The position numbers and the translations under genes were made by a program. From positions 1-42,629 of the forward strand of contig JAJPJE010000058.1 of the NCBI GenBank assembly GCA_021324365.1: 42,629 nt of DNA, given 5' to 3'. This document shows positions 1 to 9,712 of this stretch, piece by piece. The notes under the pieces were generated by a model. That model ran no database searches. It was not told where the DNA came from and saw only the letters and a list, made by a program, of their open reading frames with translations. This DNA comes from Terriglobia bacterium. GTDB lineage: Bacteria; Acidobacteriota; Terriglobia; Terriglobales; Acidobacteriaceae. Numbering within the stretch: the stretch's first letter is position 1; the number at the start of each line of letters is the position of its first letter.

Positions 1-3000
1 CTGAGCTTGCCGGAACCGTAGACAGCAAAGAATTGAGCAAGCTCCAACTCAACGGCCGCAATTTCACGCAACTGGTCACTCTCGTTCCAGGTGTTAACAA
101 TCAGACCGGACAGGACGAGGGTCAGGTCGGCGTCTCCGGCAACGTTCAGTACAGCATTAACGGTGGCCGCACCGAGTACAACAACTGGGAACTCGATGGT
201 GGCGACAACATGGATAACGGCAGCAATACCACGCTAAACGTTTATCCAAGTCTCGATGCCATCGCCGAGGTCCGCGTACTTACGGGTAACTACGGCGCGC
301 AGTATGGGCGTAATGCCTCCGGCACCATCGAGGTTGAAACCAAGTCAGGCACGAACGCTTTCCACGGAATGGCTTTCGAATATGTGCGCAATAACATCTT
401 CAACGCGCGCAACTACTTCGATCCGGTCGGCCAGGCCGCTCCTGCATATAAGAAGAACGACTTTGGCTACAACATCGGAGGGCCAATCAAGAAGGACAAA
501 CTGTTCTTCTTTTGGTCGCAGGAGTGGCGCTACGACCGAGTTCCTGGCCAGACCTTCAGCGTTCCAGTTCCATCGAACGAGAATCGTGCCGGCAATTTCA
601 ATGATGTCTGCAACAACCCCAATGGCGTGACGGATTGTCCGCACGATGCGAACGGTAATCCATTCCCAAATAACACCATCCCGGCGAACATGATCGATCC
701 CAACGCCGCGGCTCTGCTGAACATGATTCCCCCTGCGAATTCCGGTTCAGGAGTGAATTCTTTCTACAATGCTGCGCCCTCCCAACCCACGAACTGGCGA
801 GAAGAACTGGCTCGTGTCGACTGGAACGTCACGGATAAGCATCGTGCCATGTTCCGTTACATCCACGATTCCTGGGATCAGATCACACCGACGGTGTTGC
901 CGTGGGGCGCAACAAGCTCTAGTTTCCCGACGTTGCAAACGCACTTTACAGGCCCTGGAGACAGCATGGTAGCGAGACTGGTATCGACGTTCTCGCCGAC
1001 GCTGCTGAATGAGTTTGTTGCCAGCTACACGGCCGACAAGATCACACTTCAGAACAGCGGCCCCTGGCAACGTCCCAGCAGTTTCACCGCGGGCCAGCTA
1101 TTCCCCGGAAACACCAAGATTCTGCCAGGCGTCCAAGTCTTTACCAACAGCGAGTACGGTGGCGGGTTTACCGAGGACCCGAGCATCATCCCCGCATCCG
1201 GCCCGTTCAACTCGAACCCAACCTACACGTTGCGAGATAATGTCACCAAGAACATCGGCAGGCACAACTTGCAGTTTGGTGGGTATTTTGTGGCCGCCGA
1301 GAAGAATGAATTGGCATCGGTCCAATACAACGGGCTGCTAACCTTTAACAGCAACGCTCCTGTCTCATCCGGCAATGCGTTTGCCGACTTGTTGATGGGC
1401 AATATTGCCAGCTTTACGCAGGCAAGTGCCCAGCCGAAGTACTACAACCGGTACAAGATTTTCGAGCCGTATCTCCAGGACGACTGGCATGCAACCAACA
1501 AGCTGACGCTGAACCTCGGTCTTCGCGTTAGCATGTTTGGCACTTATCGCGAGATAAAGCACCAGGCCTACAATTTCGATCCCGCCCAATGGAATCCTGC
1601 TAACGCGCCGCAGATCGACAGCACCGGCGCAATTACAACGCAGGCAGGTGCTCTTATTCCCGGCAGCGGATCACCCACGAATGGGATCGTACAGTGCGGA
1701 GTGAATGGCGTACCCGCCGGCTGCATGAAGGGACATCTATTCAACCCGGCTCCGCGTATTGGTCTTGCTTACGATCCGTTCGGGGACGGCAAAACTTCGA
1801 TACGCGCCGCCTACGGTATCTTCTATGACCACACCAACGGCAACGAAGGCACTTCGGAAGCACTGGAAGGCTCTCCCCCGCTGGTGCTCACTCCGACAGC
1901 CTACAACATCACAGGTTACGGCAACATTGGCGGTGGGACAGGACTGCTGTTTCCGCTGGACGTAACCTCTATCCCCAGAAAAGCTATCTGGCCGTATATG
2001 CAACAGTGGCACCTCGATGTGCAGCGTGAGTTACCCAGCGACGTCGTCGGCATGATCTCCTACGTCGGCAGTAAAGGTACTCACTTAACCTGGCAGCGCA
2101 ATCTGAATCAGCTGTTGCCTGTGCCGGCTTCGCAAAATCCGTTTCTGCCCGGCCAGCCAATCTCGACTGCAGTGTGCACACCCGATGCCAACGGAAACTA
2201 CGATGTGAACAGCGCCGTGATTACGCCAAGCAGCCCAATTTTCGGCAATATGACAGCCGCATGCGGCAACGATCCGAATCCGTACCGCCCATATGGCGGA
2301 TATGGCAACATCACCAGTATCGAGCCTCAGGCTGCTTCGAGCTATAACGCGCTCCAGATTTCGGGCCGTCGCACGCAGGGCGGTCTGACTCTCAGCCTTG
2401 CCTACACCTGGAGCCATTCGCTGGATGACTCTTCGGACCGGTACGATGCGACCTTCGTCAATTCATACAACCCGCAGGCGAACTGGGCTAGCTCCAACTT
2501 CGATCAGCGACACGTGCTGACGACAAGTTGGGTATATGACCTGCCGTTCTTCAAAAACGGAAATGGTCTTGAGAAGGTTGTGGTTGGAGGGTGGCAATAC
2601 TCGGGAATTTTCACGTTCCAGACCGGCACTCCTTTTTCTGTGATCAATAGCATCTTCGGAGACACCGCTGGCGTGGCGAACGGCATCGGCGCCGGTTCCT
2701 ACGCGGATCGCGTTGGAAATCCCAACATCCTACCGGTTCCCGATTACATCCCCTGTGCGCAGAATCCGTGTGCGCCAACTGGCAACTTCATCTATAACCC
2801 TAATGCTTATGCTCAACCCACCGGCTTGACGTTCGGAAACTCAGGACGCAACAGCCTGCGCAACCCGAACTACTGGAATGCCGACATGGCACTCTATAAG
2901 AACTTCAAGCCGACGGAACGGACGAATCTTGAATTCCGCGCCGAAGCATTCAACGTGTTCAACCATACAGCCTGGACGGGTTCGTCTGGCGCGACGGGCA

Positions 3001-3110
3001 ACTCTGGTTCGAATGGCGTGAACAACCAATTCGGAGCCAGCACTTTTATGCTCCCGGGTGGTGCCCATAATCCACGCATTCTCCAACTTGCACTGAAGCT
3101 CGGTTTCTAA
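1..3110 (+). CDS. Oar-like TonB-dependent receptor, 5'-truncated by the window edge
   Basis: The reading frame is open from base 3 to the TAA at 3108-3110 (1035 codons), so the beginning lies outside the window; the TTG at 33 is not a real start. The visible part opens with the plug domain (LNGRNFTQLVTLVPGV, then INGGRTEYNNWELDGGDNMD and VRVLTGNYGAQYGRNASGTI), followed by a long beta-barrel with repeated DDWHATNKLTLNLGLR and TWSHSLDDSSDRYDA type strands. The extreme C-terminus ends in Phe (LQLALKLGF), as expected for an outer-membrane barrel. This is the Oar/carboxypeptidase-regulatory-like receptor family that is strongly expanded in Acidobacteria; the missing N-terminus should carry a signal peptide and a CarboxypepD_reg domain. 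Substrate cannot be told from sequence; oligosaccharides or peptides are usual guesses. A strong terminator follows directly, so it ends its own transcript. Confidence 0.93.
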   Translation, partial: ELAGTVDSKELSKLQLNGRNFTQLVTLVPGVNNQTGQDEGQVGVSGNVQYSINGGRTEYNNWELDGGDNMDNGSNTTLNVYPSLDAIAEVRVLTGNYGAQYGRNASGTIEVETKSGTNAFHGMAFEYVRNNIFNARNYFDPVGQAAPAYKKNDFGYNIGGPIKKDKLFFFWSQEWRYDRVPGQTFSVPVPSNENRAGNFNDVCNNPNGVTDCPHDANGNPFPNNTIPANMIDPNAAALLNMIPPANSGSGVNSFYNAAPSQPTNWREELARVDWNVTDKHRAMFRYIHDSWDQITPTVLPWGATSSSFPTLQTHFTGPGDSMVARLVSTFSPTLLNEFVASYTADKITLQNSGPWQRPSSFTAGQLFPGNTKILPGVQVFTNSEYGGGFTEDPSIIPASGPFNSNPTYTLRDNVTKNIGRHNLQFGGYFVAAEKNELASVQYNGLLTFNSNAPVSSGNAFADLLMGNIASFTQASAQPKYYNRYKIFEPYLQDDWHATNKLTLNLGLRVSMFGTYREIKHQAYNFDPAQWNPANAPQIDSTGAITTQAGALIPGSGSPTNGIVQCGVNGVPAGCMKGHLFNPAPRIGLAYDPFGDGKTSIRAAYGIFYDHTNGNEGTSEALEGSPPLVLTPTAYNITGYGNIGGGTGLLFPLDVTSIPRKAIWPYMQQWHLDVQRELPSDVVGMISYVGSKGTHLTWQRNLNQLLPVPASQNPFLPGQPISTAVCTPDANGNYDVNSAVITPSSPIFGNMTAACGNDPNPYRPYGGYGNITSIEPQAASSYNALQISGRRTQGGLTLSLAYTWSHSLDDSSDRYDATFVNSYNPQANWASSNFDQRHVLTTSWVYDLPFFKNGNGLEKVVVGGWQYSGIFTFQTGTPFSVINSIFGDTAGVANGIGAGSYADRVGNPNILPVPDYIPCAQNPCAPTGNFIYNPNAYAQPTGLTFGNSGRNSLRNPNYWNADMALYKNFKPTERTNLEFRAEAFNVFNHTAWTGSSGATGNSGSNGVNNQFGASTFMLPGGAHNPRILQLALKLGF

Positions 3111-3121
3111 AACCGAGCTTC
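3095..3121 (+). other. Perfect hairpin overlapping the receptor stop codon
   Basis: Bases 3095-3106 are the exact reverse complement of 3110-3121, giving a 12-bp stem with a 3-base loop; the TAA stop (3108-3110) lies in the loop and first pair. No T-run follows. It is probably an mRNA-stabilising 3' structure or the first half of a tandem terminator. Confidence 0.6.
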
Positions 3122-3133
3122 CCAGACTTGACG

Positions 3134-3157
3134 AGCCGGCAACCCGCCGGCTTTTTT
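3134..3157 (+). terminator. Rho-independent terminator of the TonB receptor
   Basis: Stem AGCCGGC (3134-3140), loop AACCC, stem GCCGGCT (3146-3152) and a run of six T (3152-3157). It is a textbook intrinsic terminator 24 bases after the receptor stop codon. Confidence 0.85.
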
Positions 3158-3474
3158 ATCTAACACGTCCCACTTCTGCAAACAGAAAGGCAGAAATGGG
3201 AGGTCAGTTTTCGATCCCGCTCGCATAATCCTCCCTGATTCGACGAATAAAAATTATTGATTTCCGGATCGTTCATCCTGCAGGTAAGAAAGAGAGAACC
3301 ACGCAACGTGCCAAACTGTGAACGACTGGCGGTTTTGAACCTGCCACAGCTCTGACTATGTAAGCGGAGTGGGCAATATGAGTTCAGGTCGTGCACAGCC
3401 GAGAGTGATGCCAAGGTCTTCAGAGCGATTGCGGCAGTATGCAATTAGGAATCATTTCTTTGGATCGGAGGACC
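3158..3474. other. Intergenic region before amt
   Basis: About 317 bases without a supported gene. I looked for a sigma-54 (GG-N10-GC) promoter, expected before nitrogen genes, and saw none. A weak sigma-70-like pair TTGAAC (3335-3340) / TATGTA (3357-3362, 16-base spacer) is the best candidate for the amt promoter. Short open frames here have no recognisable protein. Confidence 0.3.
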
Positions 3475-3606
3475 ATGGCGTCTCTCATCGAAAACTCGAT
3501 GCTGAAATGGAGTCTCCTTCTCGATGCCAAGGATTTGTCGAAGGCTGTTGTTGGCGTGCCTCCTTCTGATTCCCTCGCTCAACATTGCTGTTGCGCAGTC
3601 CGCTGA
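3475..3606 (+). CDS. Possible 43-codon leader frame overlapping the amt start
   Basis: An ATG at 3475 sits behind the best ribosome-binding site of the region (GGAGG at 3467-3471, 3-base spacing after GGAGG), yet it is in a different frame from amt. It reads 43 codons (starting MASLIENSMLKWSLLL, ending in a Cys cluster) and stops with TGA at 3604-3606, 80 bases inside amt. Either it is a leader peptide that couples translation to amt, or a one-base indel has separated the true amt start from its body. I do not recognise the peptide. Confidence 0.3.
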   Translation: MASLIENSMLKWSLLLDAKDLSKAVVGVPPSDSLAQHCCCAVR

Positions 3607-4966
3607 GTCCTCAGCACCGGCAATCTCCACTGCTGCCACAGTTTCGCCAGAACGAATCACGACTCTGGAGAAGCAGGTGGCCGATGCCAAAGGTTCGGCC
3701 GATAACGCATGGATGTTGGTAAGCGCTGCTTTGGTTCTGATGATGACCGGCCCCGGTCTTGCATTGTTCTATGGCGGACTGGTGCGTAAGAAGAATGTGC
3801 TCTCGACCATGATGCAAAGCTTTGCCATGATGGCTGTTATTACCGTGCTCTGGGCTATTATCGGCTATAGTCTCGCCTTCGGCTCCGGGACCGGCTTTAT
3901 CGGCGGCTTCCATCATCTTTTCCTCAGTGGTGTTGGCGCTGCTCCGAATCCTGACTACGCGCCCACAATTCCCCAGCAGACGTTCATGATTTATCAGCTC
4001 ATGTTCGCCATCATCACGCCGGCGCTGATCACAGGCGCGTTCGCCGAGCGCATGAAATTCAGTGCCATGGCTGTGTTCATGATCCTGTGGTCGATTGTGG
4101 TTTACTCGCCGATGGCGCACATGGTCTGGGGGAAGGGCGGCATCCTGAATGCTTCACTGGGCGGGCGTTTCCCCACGCTTGATTTCGCCGGTGGAACCGT
4201 CGTTCACATTACATCGGGCGTGTCTGCGCTTGTCTGTGCGCTATACCTGGGCAAGCGGATCGGGTATCCAAGCGAGCAGATGCCGCCGCACAGCGTTGTC
4301 CTGAGCTTTATCGGCGCCTGCATGCTCTGGGTGGGCTGGTTCGGGTTCAACGCAGGCAGCGCGCTGAGTTCCGGCAGTCTGGCAACCAGCGCGTTTGTGG
4401 CTACCCATTTCGCGGCAGCGGCAGCTGTGGTTGGCTGGAGCGCAGCCGAATGGATCCTACACGGAAAGCCGAGTGCGCTCGGTGCGATCTCGGGTGCGGT
4501 TGCCGGCTTGGTCGCCATTACGCCTGCTTCGGGCTTCGTCAGCCCGACGTCGGCCTTAATCATCGGACTGGTTGCCGGCGTCGCCTGTTTCTTCATGGTG
4601 TTCAGCGTGAAGAAGAAGCTCGGCTACGACGATTCCCTCGACGCCTTTGGGGTTCACGGCGCCGGAGGCACAATCGGCGCAATCCTGACCGGCGTCTTCG
4701 CGACCCGCACGATCAATCCGATCCTCCACGACTCGGAGGGTGCAGCGCTCAGCCTCGGGTTTGTGGACGGCAATTTCGGGCAAGTTTTCTATCAGATGAT
4801 CGGCGTTGCGATTGCCTTTGCCCTGGCTATTGTGGGGACGCTGGCGATCTTGAAGCTGGTTGATCTGGTGATCGGGCTGCGCGTCTCCAATGAGGACGAA
4901 TTGCAAGGCTTGGACGTCACGCAACATGGAGAAGAAGGTTATTACTGGGAGGCATCCTCGTTGTAG
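3524..4966 (+). CDS. amt: Ammonium transporter (Amt/MEP/Rh family)
   Basis: 480 residues. Residues 1-24 form a signal peptide (RRLLLACLLLIPS core, cut after AVAQ), which is common in long Amt proteins. About eleven membrane segments follow from residue 62. The twin pore histidines are present: H228 in FAGGTVVHITSG and H378 in DAFGVHGAGG. The cytoplasmic tail contains the conserved GLRVSNEDELQGLD and HGEEGY stretch that contacts PII. It moves ammonium across the inner membrane and is gated by the PII protein encoded 54 bases downstream, the classic amtB-glnK arrangement. The ATG at 3524 is preceded only by a poor ribosome-binding site, while a stronger one serves an out-of-frame ATG at 3475, so the exact start is uncertain. 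An in-frame stop at 3503-3505 limits any upstream extension. Confidence 0.95.
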   Translation: MPRICRRLLLACLLLIPSLNIAVAQSAESSAPAISTAATVSPERITTLEKQVADAKGSADNAWMLVSAALVLMMTGPGLALFYGGLVRKKNVLSTMMQSFAMMAVITVLWAIIGYSLAFGSGTGFIGGFHHLFLSGVGAAPNPDYAPTIPQQTFMIYQLMFAIITPALITGAFAERMKFSAMAVFMILWSIVVYSPMAHMVWGKGGILNASLGGRFPTLDFAGGTVVHITSGVSALVCALYLGKRIGYPSEQMPPHSVVLSFIGACMLWVGWFGFNAGSALSSGSLATSAFVATHFAAAAAVVGWSAAEWILHGKPSALGAISGAVAGLVAITPASGFVSPTSALIIGLVAGVACFFMVFSVKKKLGYDDSLDAFGVHGAGGTIGAILTGVFATRTINPILHDSEGAALSLGFVDGNFGQVFYQMIGVAIAFALAIVGTLAILKLVDLVIGLRVSNEDELQGLDVTQHGEEGYYWEASSL

Positions 4967-4981
4967 CTTGTGTTAGTTTGA

Positions 4982-5359
<378 letters not shown>

Positions 5360-5441
5360 CCAGATGTCGGAGGATGGCCTGCTCTCCGGGCGTCTTCTCG
5401 GCAAGGCAATCAGTTCGTAAGTCTCCGAGGCGATAACCAGG

Positions 5442-8045
5442 ATGTCGGCGAGTCCATCACTATTCGATCTGGTCAGAATCCATAGCTCGGAATCCGCCTC
5501 CATTCGCCAGGGCTTCGAGACTACTGGAGACGGCAAGGTCGCTATTGCTCGCCGAACAGCGCTGGTAGACTCCATCGTGGGACGCCTCTGGCAGTAGTTT
5601 GTCGCCGCTGAAATTGATCAACCCGAGGGCCTGAGTCTCCTGGCCCTTGGTGGCTATGGGCGCGGGCATCTATTCCCGCACTCGGACATCGACCTCCTCT
5701 TCTTAACTGAGGAAGAGCGCCCCGATCCCAAGCTGCAGGACCGGATCCGCAAGTTCAACCAAGAATTATGGGATCTGCGCCTTCGCGTCAGTTCTTCCAC
5801 TCGGCCGGTGAGCGATTGCGGTAAGCTCAGCGAGGACAACGTTGAATTTACGATTTCGCTTTTGGACTGCCGATGGCTGGCGGGCGATCGCAAACTCTTT
5901 TCCCGCGTTCACGACCAGATCATCCCCTCCCTGGTGAAGCGCGACTGGCAAACCCTGGTTCAGTTGCTCTCTGAAGTTACCCGTAGCCGTCACGCCAAAC
6001 AGAGCAACACTATTTTTCATCTCGAACCGAATTTGAAAGAAACGCCCGGCGGCCTGCGGGATTTGAATGTCGCCGTCTGGCTATCGCTGATTGCTGCATT
6101 TCAAAAGAACGGCTGGCCGGCCAAAGAAAGCGTTCTTCCAGTTGCGAATCGCGGAGCCATCGATGCTGCGTTTGATTTCATGGCGGCGGTTCGTTGCTTC
6201 CTGCACTACCGCCACGGCCGCGACGACAATACGCTCTCCTGGGACGCACAGGATGACGCGGCCGCACGCGCTATCGGAATTCCCGATCACGCCAAGATTC
6301 CGGCCGCCGACTGGATGCGGGCCTACTTCCGGCATGCACGTGCTATCGATCGCCTGACCACACAATTGCTCGACGAGGTTCCGGCTTCGCGTGCGTCGCT
6401 GTATCAACATTTTCAGCGCTGGCGCTCGCGCGTGTCCAACGGCGATCTGTCGGTGGTAGACGGCCGCATTCTTCTACATACGAATGTAAACATCGACGCG
6501 GCGCTGGTGATGCGTACATTCGAGTTTCTCGCCAAGAACGGATTCCGCCTGAACAGCGAGACCGAACAACGTCTGTCTGATGCCATTGCCACTTTTGTTT
6601 CTAAAGACCTGCGTACGCACACGCTATGGACTCACCTGCGGCATATCCTCGGAGCACCCTTTGCGGCAGATGCGCTGCGTGCGATGCATTCGCTCGGATT
6701 CCTGGTAAAGCTCTTTCCGGAGTACCACCTCATCGACTCGCTGGTGATTCGCGATTTCTACCACCGCTACACCGTCGATGAGCACACGTTCCTCACCATT
6801 GAATCATTGCATCGACTCCTGCTGCCTCCGCAGAAAGAACAGCCCAGCGAATGGGAAACATACTTCGGTGATCTTCTGAAAGAACTCGAACAACCGGAGT
6901 TGCTCTATCTGGCTCTCCTCTTTCACGATGTCGGCAAGGGCCTACCAGGTGAATCCCACGTCGCGAATGGCCTGCCGGTAATGGAACGCAGTTTGCGCGG
7001 TATCGGCGTTCACCAAGAAGAACTGGATACCATCCGTTTCCTGATCACCGAGCATCTCGCGATGTCAGCTACCCTGCGACGCGACATCTTCGATCACGAA
7101 ACGGTTCGCGGCTTCGCCGACAAGATCGGCACACCCGAACGTCTGAAGATGCTCTGCTTAATGACCTACGCCGACATTCGCTCGGTGAACCCCGAAGCGC
7201 TCACGCCCTGGAAGGCCGAGTCGCTGTGGCGTCTCTACATGGCGGCGTCGAATTATATGAATCGCAGTGTCGACGACGATCGGTTCCATGCCGAGTTCGA
7301 GGCAGAAACACTATCTCGCATTGGTGAACTCGTTCCGAAAAAATCCACCGAGCTGCGCAAATACCTTGAAGGGCTGCCGCACCGGTATTTACGGACACAC
7401 TCGCCGATGCAGATCGCCAAGCACTTCGAGATGTCGACAGCGCTGGCAAAAAAGCCGGTACAGATTTCCCTGAAGCATACGCGCGGCCTCTACGAGTTGA
7501 CGCTACTCACCGGTGATCGCCCGCTGGTGTTCGCAACCATCGCCGGCGTCCTCTCCGCCTGGGGTATGAACATCGTGAAGGCGAATGCGTTTGCCAACCA
7601 GGCCGGCACTATCGTCGATACGTTCTATTTCAAAGATCGTTTCCGGACGCTGGAGCTGAATCCGCCGGAACTGGAACGTTTCGAGCACAGCATTGTTCAG
7701 GTGCTCTCGGGAGAAGTTTCCCTTCATAAGCTCATGGAAGGCCGCGAGAGAGTCGCAACCAACGGTCCTACGAAACTACAAACTGCTACACGCCTCGATT
7801 TCAACAACCATTCTTCCTCACACAGTACCTTGCTCGAACTCGTAGCCCAGGACCGACCCGGGCTTCTCTACAAAATTGCTTCCACGCTCGGCCGTTATGG
7901 CTGCAACATTGAAGTCGCCCTCATCGACACTGAGGGCCATGTCGCCATCGACGTCTTCTACCTGACCTGGGAATGTATGAAATTGAGCGGCGAACATCAG
8001 TTTCAGATCCGCCGCGCCCTGCTCGAAGAACTCGAATTGGAATAA
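5442..8045 (+). CDS. glnD: PII uridylyltransferase GlnD, interrupted by an in-frame amber codon
   Basis: Read through, the frame from ATG 5442 to TAA 8043-8045 gives 867 codons, the usual GlnD length. An N-terminal helix (ATGDGK-like TTGDGKVAIARRTALVDS) leads into the nucleotidyltransferase site GGYGRG (residues 70-75) and SDID (D82, D84). Next come the GlnD linker (LKETPGGLRDLN), an HD hydrolase domain (H495-D496 in LFHDVGKG) and two C-terminal ACT domains (about 682-740 and 793-860) that sense glutamine. Codon 52, in LWQ-stop-FVAAE, is TAG (5595-5597). The first ordinary in-frame start after it is GTG 5808, which would give a 745-residue protein without the transferase site but with the HD and ACT domains. 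A single CAG to TAG change, a sequencing error or readthrough are the options. It follows glnB by 82 bases, so amt-glnB-glnD is probably one operon. Confidence 0.88.
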
Positions 8046-8072
8046 CCGTTCAAGAGAAGTATTTTCAGGCAA

Positions 8073-8099
8073 GGCCGTCCAGCTCTATGCGGGACGGCC
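8073..8099. terminator. Hairpin between convergent glnD and EXORDIUM-like gene
   Basis: GGCCGTCC (8073-8080) pairs exactly with GGACGGCC (8092-8099) across an 11-base loop. No T-run on either side, so it may act as a weak bidirectional terminator. Confidence 0.4.
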
Positions 8100-8127
8100 C
8101 AGTCTATTCGGATAGGAATCGCACGGA

Positions 8128-9081
8128 TCAGAAATTGTAGAACGCGCCGCCCTTCGTCTGATCGCAACCGCCGCCTCGCGAGTTCTCCCAGTTCATCTGG
8201 ATGAGCCAATGGTGACCAGCTAGCGTCTGGTTGTATCCGCCACTGCCGACGGACCCGGTAGTTGGACCAAACATCCAAGCGCACTTGTCGGCGTTCTCTG
8301 CTCCGCTCGAGTCGTACCAGGCATTCAGATCGGGATCGCTGATCGCTTCTTCAGTTTCGTGCGCCATGATTGATGCCATGCCGTCGGCTCCGCTATCGCC
8401 GTTCGGACTCGACGTCTCTGCTTCGCACGCCGAAGGACAGCGATCGGGATTGCCGACGAAAGAGTATTTGATATCTGAACCGGCGATTCTTCCGTGAGTG
8501 TGCCAGCCACAATATTGCGTGCAGAAGCCGGAGGTTTCATTCACATCGGAGGAGGTCAGCACGAAGTAGATTCCGTTCGCATCTTTAGGAAGCTTGTTGC
8601 TGTTAATCGCATTGGCAACAACGGCCTCGACTGCAGAGTCGCTCAGCCTGGTTCCATGGGAGTAATTGTCGTAAGCAGTCGCGGCAAGCTCCACGCTACC
8701 GCTCACATTCCCGCTGTTGCTGCCATAGGTGGAGTTTATCCTTTCGTATCCGGAATTGTTCAATCCGCCGCTGCTATAGAGATCATTGAGTAGCGTGATG
8801 GTCTCCGAACTGTTCGATCCGCCAGCCCCCCAGTTCCCATACCAGATGAAATACGCGTTGACCTTGTTCAGCATAACCGGGCCGCCGTGATAGTTAATCC
8901 GATTGCCGGTGATCACACTCCGCGCTTTCTGAGCATCGGGAATGTTGGGATTATTTTCGCCCCATCCTTTTCCGGTCGGGGTAAGGTGATGAGAATCTTT
9001 TACGGATTGTGCGACGGAAAATGTGCTGGCTAGCGCCAGACACAACAGGAGCGTGCCCCTGCGCAGGACATTGTCTCTCAC
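8128..9081 (-). CDS. Secreted EXORDIUM-like (phosphate-induced protein 1 family) protein
   Basis: 317 residues from GTG 9081, chosen because GGAGG lies seven bases upstream; a TTG at 9093 would put the start before that site. Residues 1 to about 25 are a signal peptide (LLLCLALASTFSVAQS). The body matches the PHI-1/EXORDIUM family known from plant cell walls: NYHGGPVMLNKVNAYFIWYG, then a Cys-rich part (CTQYCGWH, CPSACEAE) and the conserved IMAHETEEAISDP followed by LNAWYDSSGAENADKC. The HExxE-like block with the later Asp and His residues looks like a metal-binding or protease-like site, but activity is not established for this family. Expected in the periplasm or outside the cell. The next gene on the same strand (9206-9712) is also secreted; the 124-base gap makes an operon uncertain. 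Confidence 0.82.
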   Translation of the reverse strand: MRDNVLRRGTLLLCLALASTFSVAQSVKDSHHLTPTGKGWGENNPNIPDAQKARSVITGNRINYHGGPVMLNKVNAYFIWYGNWGAGGSNSSETITLLNDLYSSGGLNNSGYERINSTYGSNSGNVSGSVELAATAYDNYSHGTRLSDSAVEAVVANAINSNKLPKDANGIYFVLTSSDVNETSGFCTQYCGWHTHGRIAGSDIKYSFVGNPDRCPSACEAETSSPNGDSGADGMASIMAHETEEAISDPDLNAWYDSSGAENADKCAWMFGPTTGSVGSGGYNQTLAGHHWLIQMNWENSRGGGCDQTKGGAFYNF

Positions 9082-9205
9082 TTGATCCTCCAAAAAAATT
9101 CAAGGGAAGGAGCCCGACGAACGAAGCGACCACCACCCCAAGAGAATTGCTGGCGAGAGTAGCCGTGAGCTAAGGCATTGTCAATTGTGAATACGGTCGA
9201 TTGTC

Positions 9206-9712
9206 CTATTGTTTTCCGGTAGGGGTAGATACCTTAACACTCGGTTGCTGGAGCGGAGAAATGTATCGTACGGCGAGTTTGGGCTGGCCACCTTCTTCCG
9301 TCCAGAGATCTACCACGAAGTAGGAACCGTTCGTTGGTGACTCGCCGAAGCTTCCTCTTTGCGTAAGAATGAAGCTAGCAACATTGATTTTGCCGAAATT
9401 CTGAACGGCCATTTGCCGTATTCTGAAGCTCGAAGGACGGTACTTTGTAATCCAATCGTCGACTGGCACAGGATCGCCCGACGGTGCAGGTGTCCACTGA
9501 TTGAAGTCATCAGTCAGCAGCTCTTTCATTTTCATTTGATCATTCTTTTCGGCGGCATTAGCCAATTGCGTCTCAAGGTTGGAGTAAAGAGAGACAAGTC
9601 GCGTCTGCGTAACGATGCGACCGACAGTCGCACCTTTGCCGTTAGGCTGCTGCGCTGAGCCGGTGAGGGCGAGGCAAATTAATGATCCGATCGCGAAACC
9701 GACGACTCTCAT
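9206..9712 (-). CDS. Secreted NTF2-like (DUF4440/SnoaL-type) protein
   Basis: 168 residues from ATG 9712; AAGGTG lies a few bases upstream, so I prefer this to the ATG at 9745. Residues 1 to about 20 form a signal peptide (VVGFAIGSLICLALTGSAQ). The rest has the cone-shaped NTF2 pattern: a helix ending in AAEKNDQMKMKELLTDDFNQWTP (the usual 'ALxxxDxxxLxxLLADDF' motif), followed by DDWITKYRP, then alternating strands (SYFVVDLWTEEGGQPKLAVRYISP). Such proteins bind small ligands or act as isomerase-like folds; no catalytic residues can be named. It lies directly upstream of the EXORDIUM-like gene on the same strand. Confidence is good for the fold, low for any role. Confidence 0.65.
   Translation of the reverse strand: MRVVGFAIGSLICLALTGSAQQPNGKGATVGRIVTQTRLVSLYSNLETQLANAAEKNDQMKMKELLTDDFNQWTPAPSGDPVPVDDWITKYRPSSFRIRQMAVQNFGKINVASFILTQRGSFGESPTNGSYFVVDLWTEEGGQPKLAVRYISPLQQPSVKVSTPTGKQ

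Noticed and set aside
3158-3474. Sigma-54 promoter for the amt operon
   Set aside because: No GG-N10-GC element with TGGCAC/TTGC flanks was found.
5595-5597. Genome-wide recoding of TAG as an amino acid
   Set aside because: TAG serves as the normal stop in several neighbouring genes, for example those ending at 9206, 27369, 37795 and 39924.
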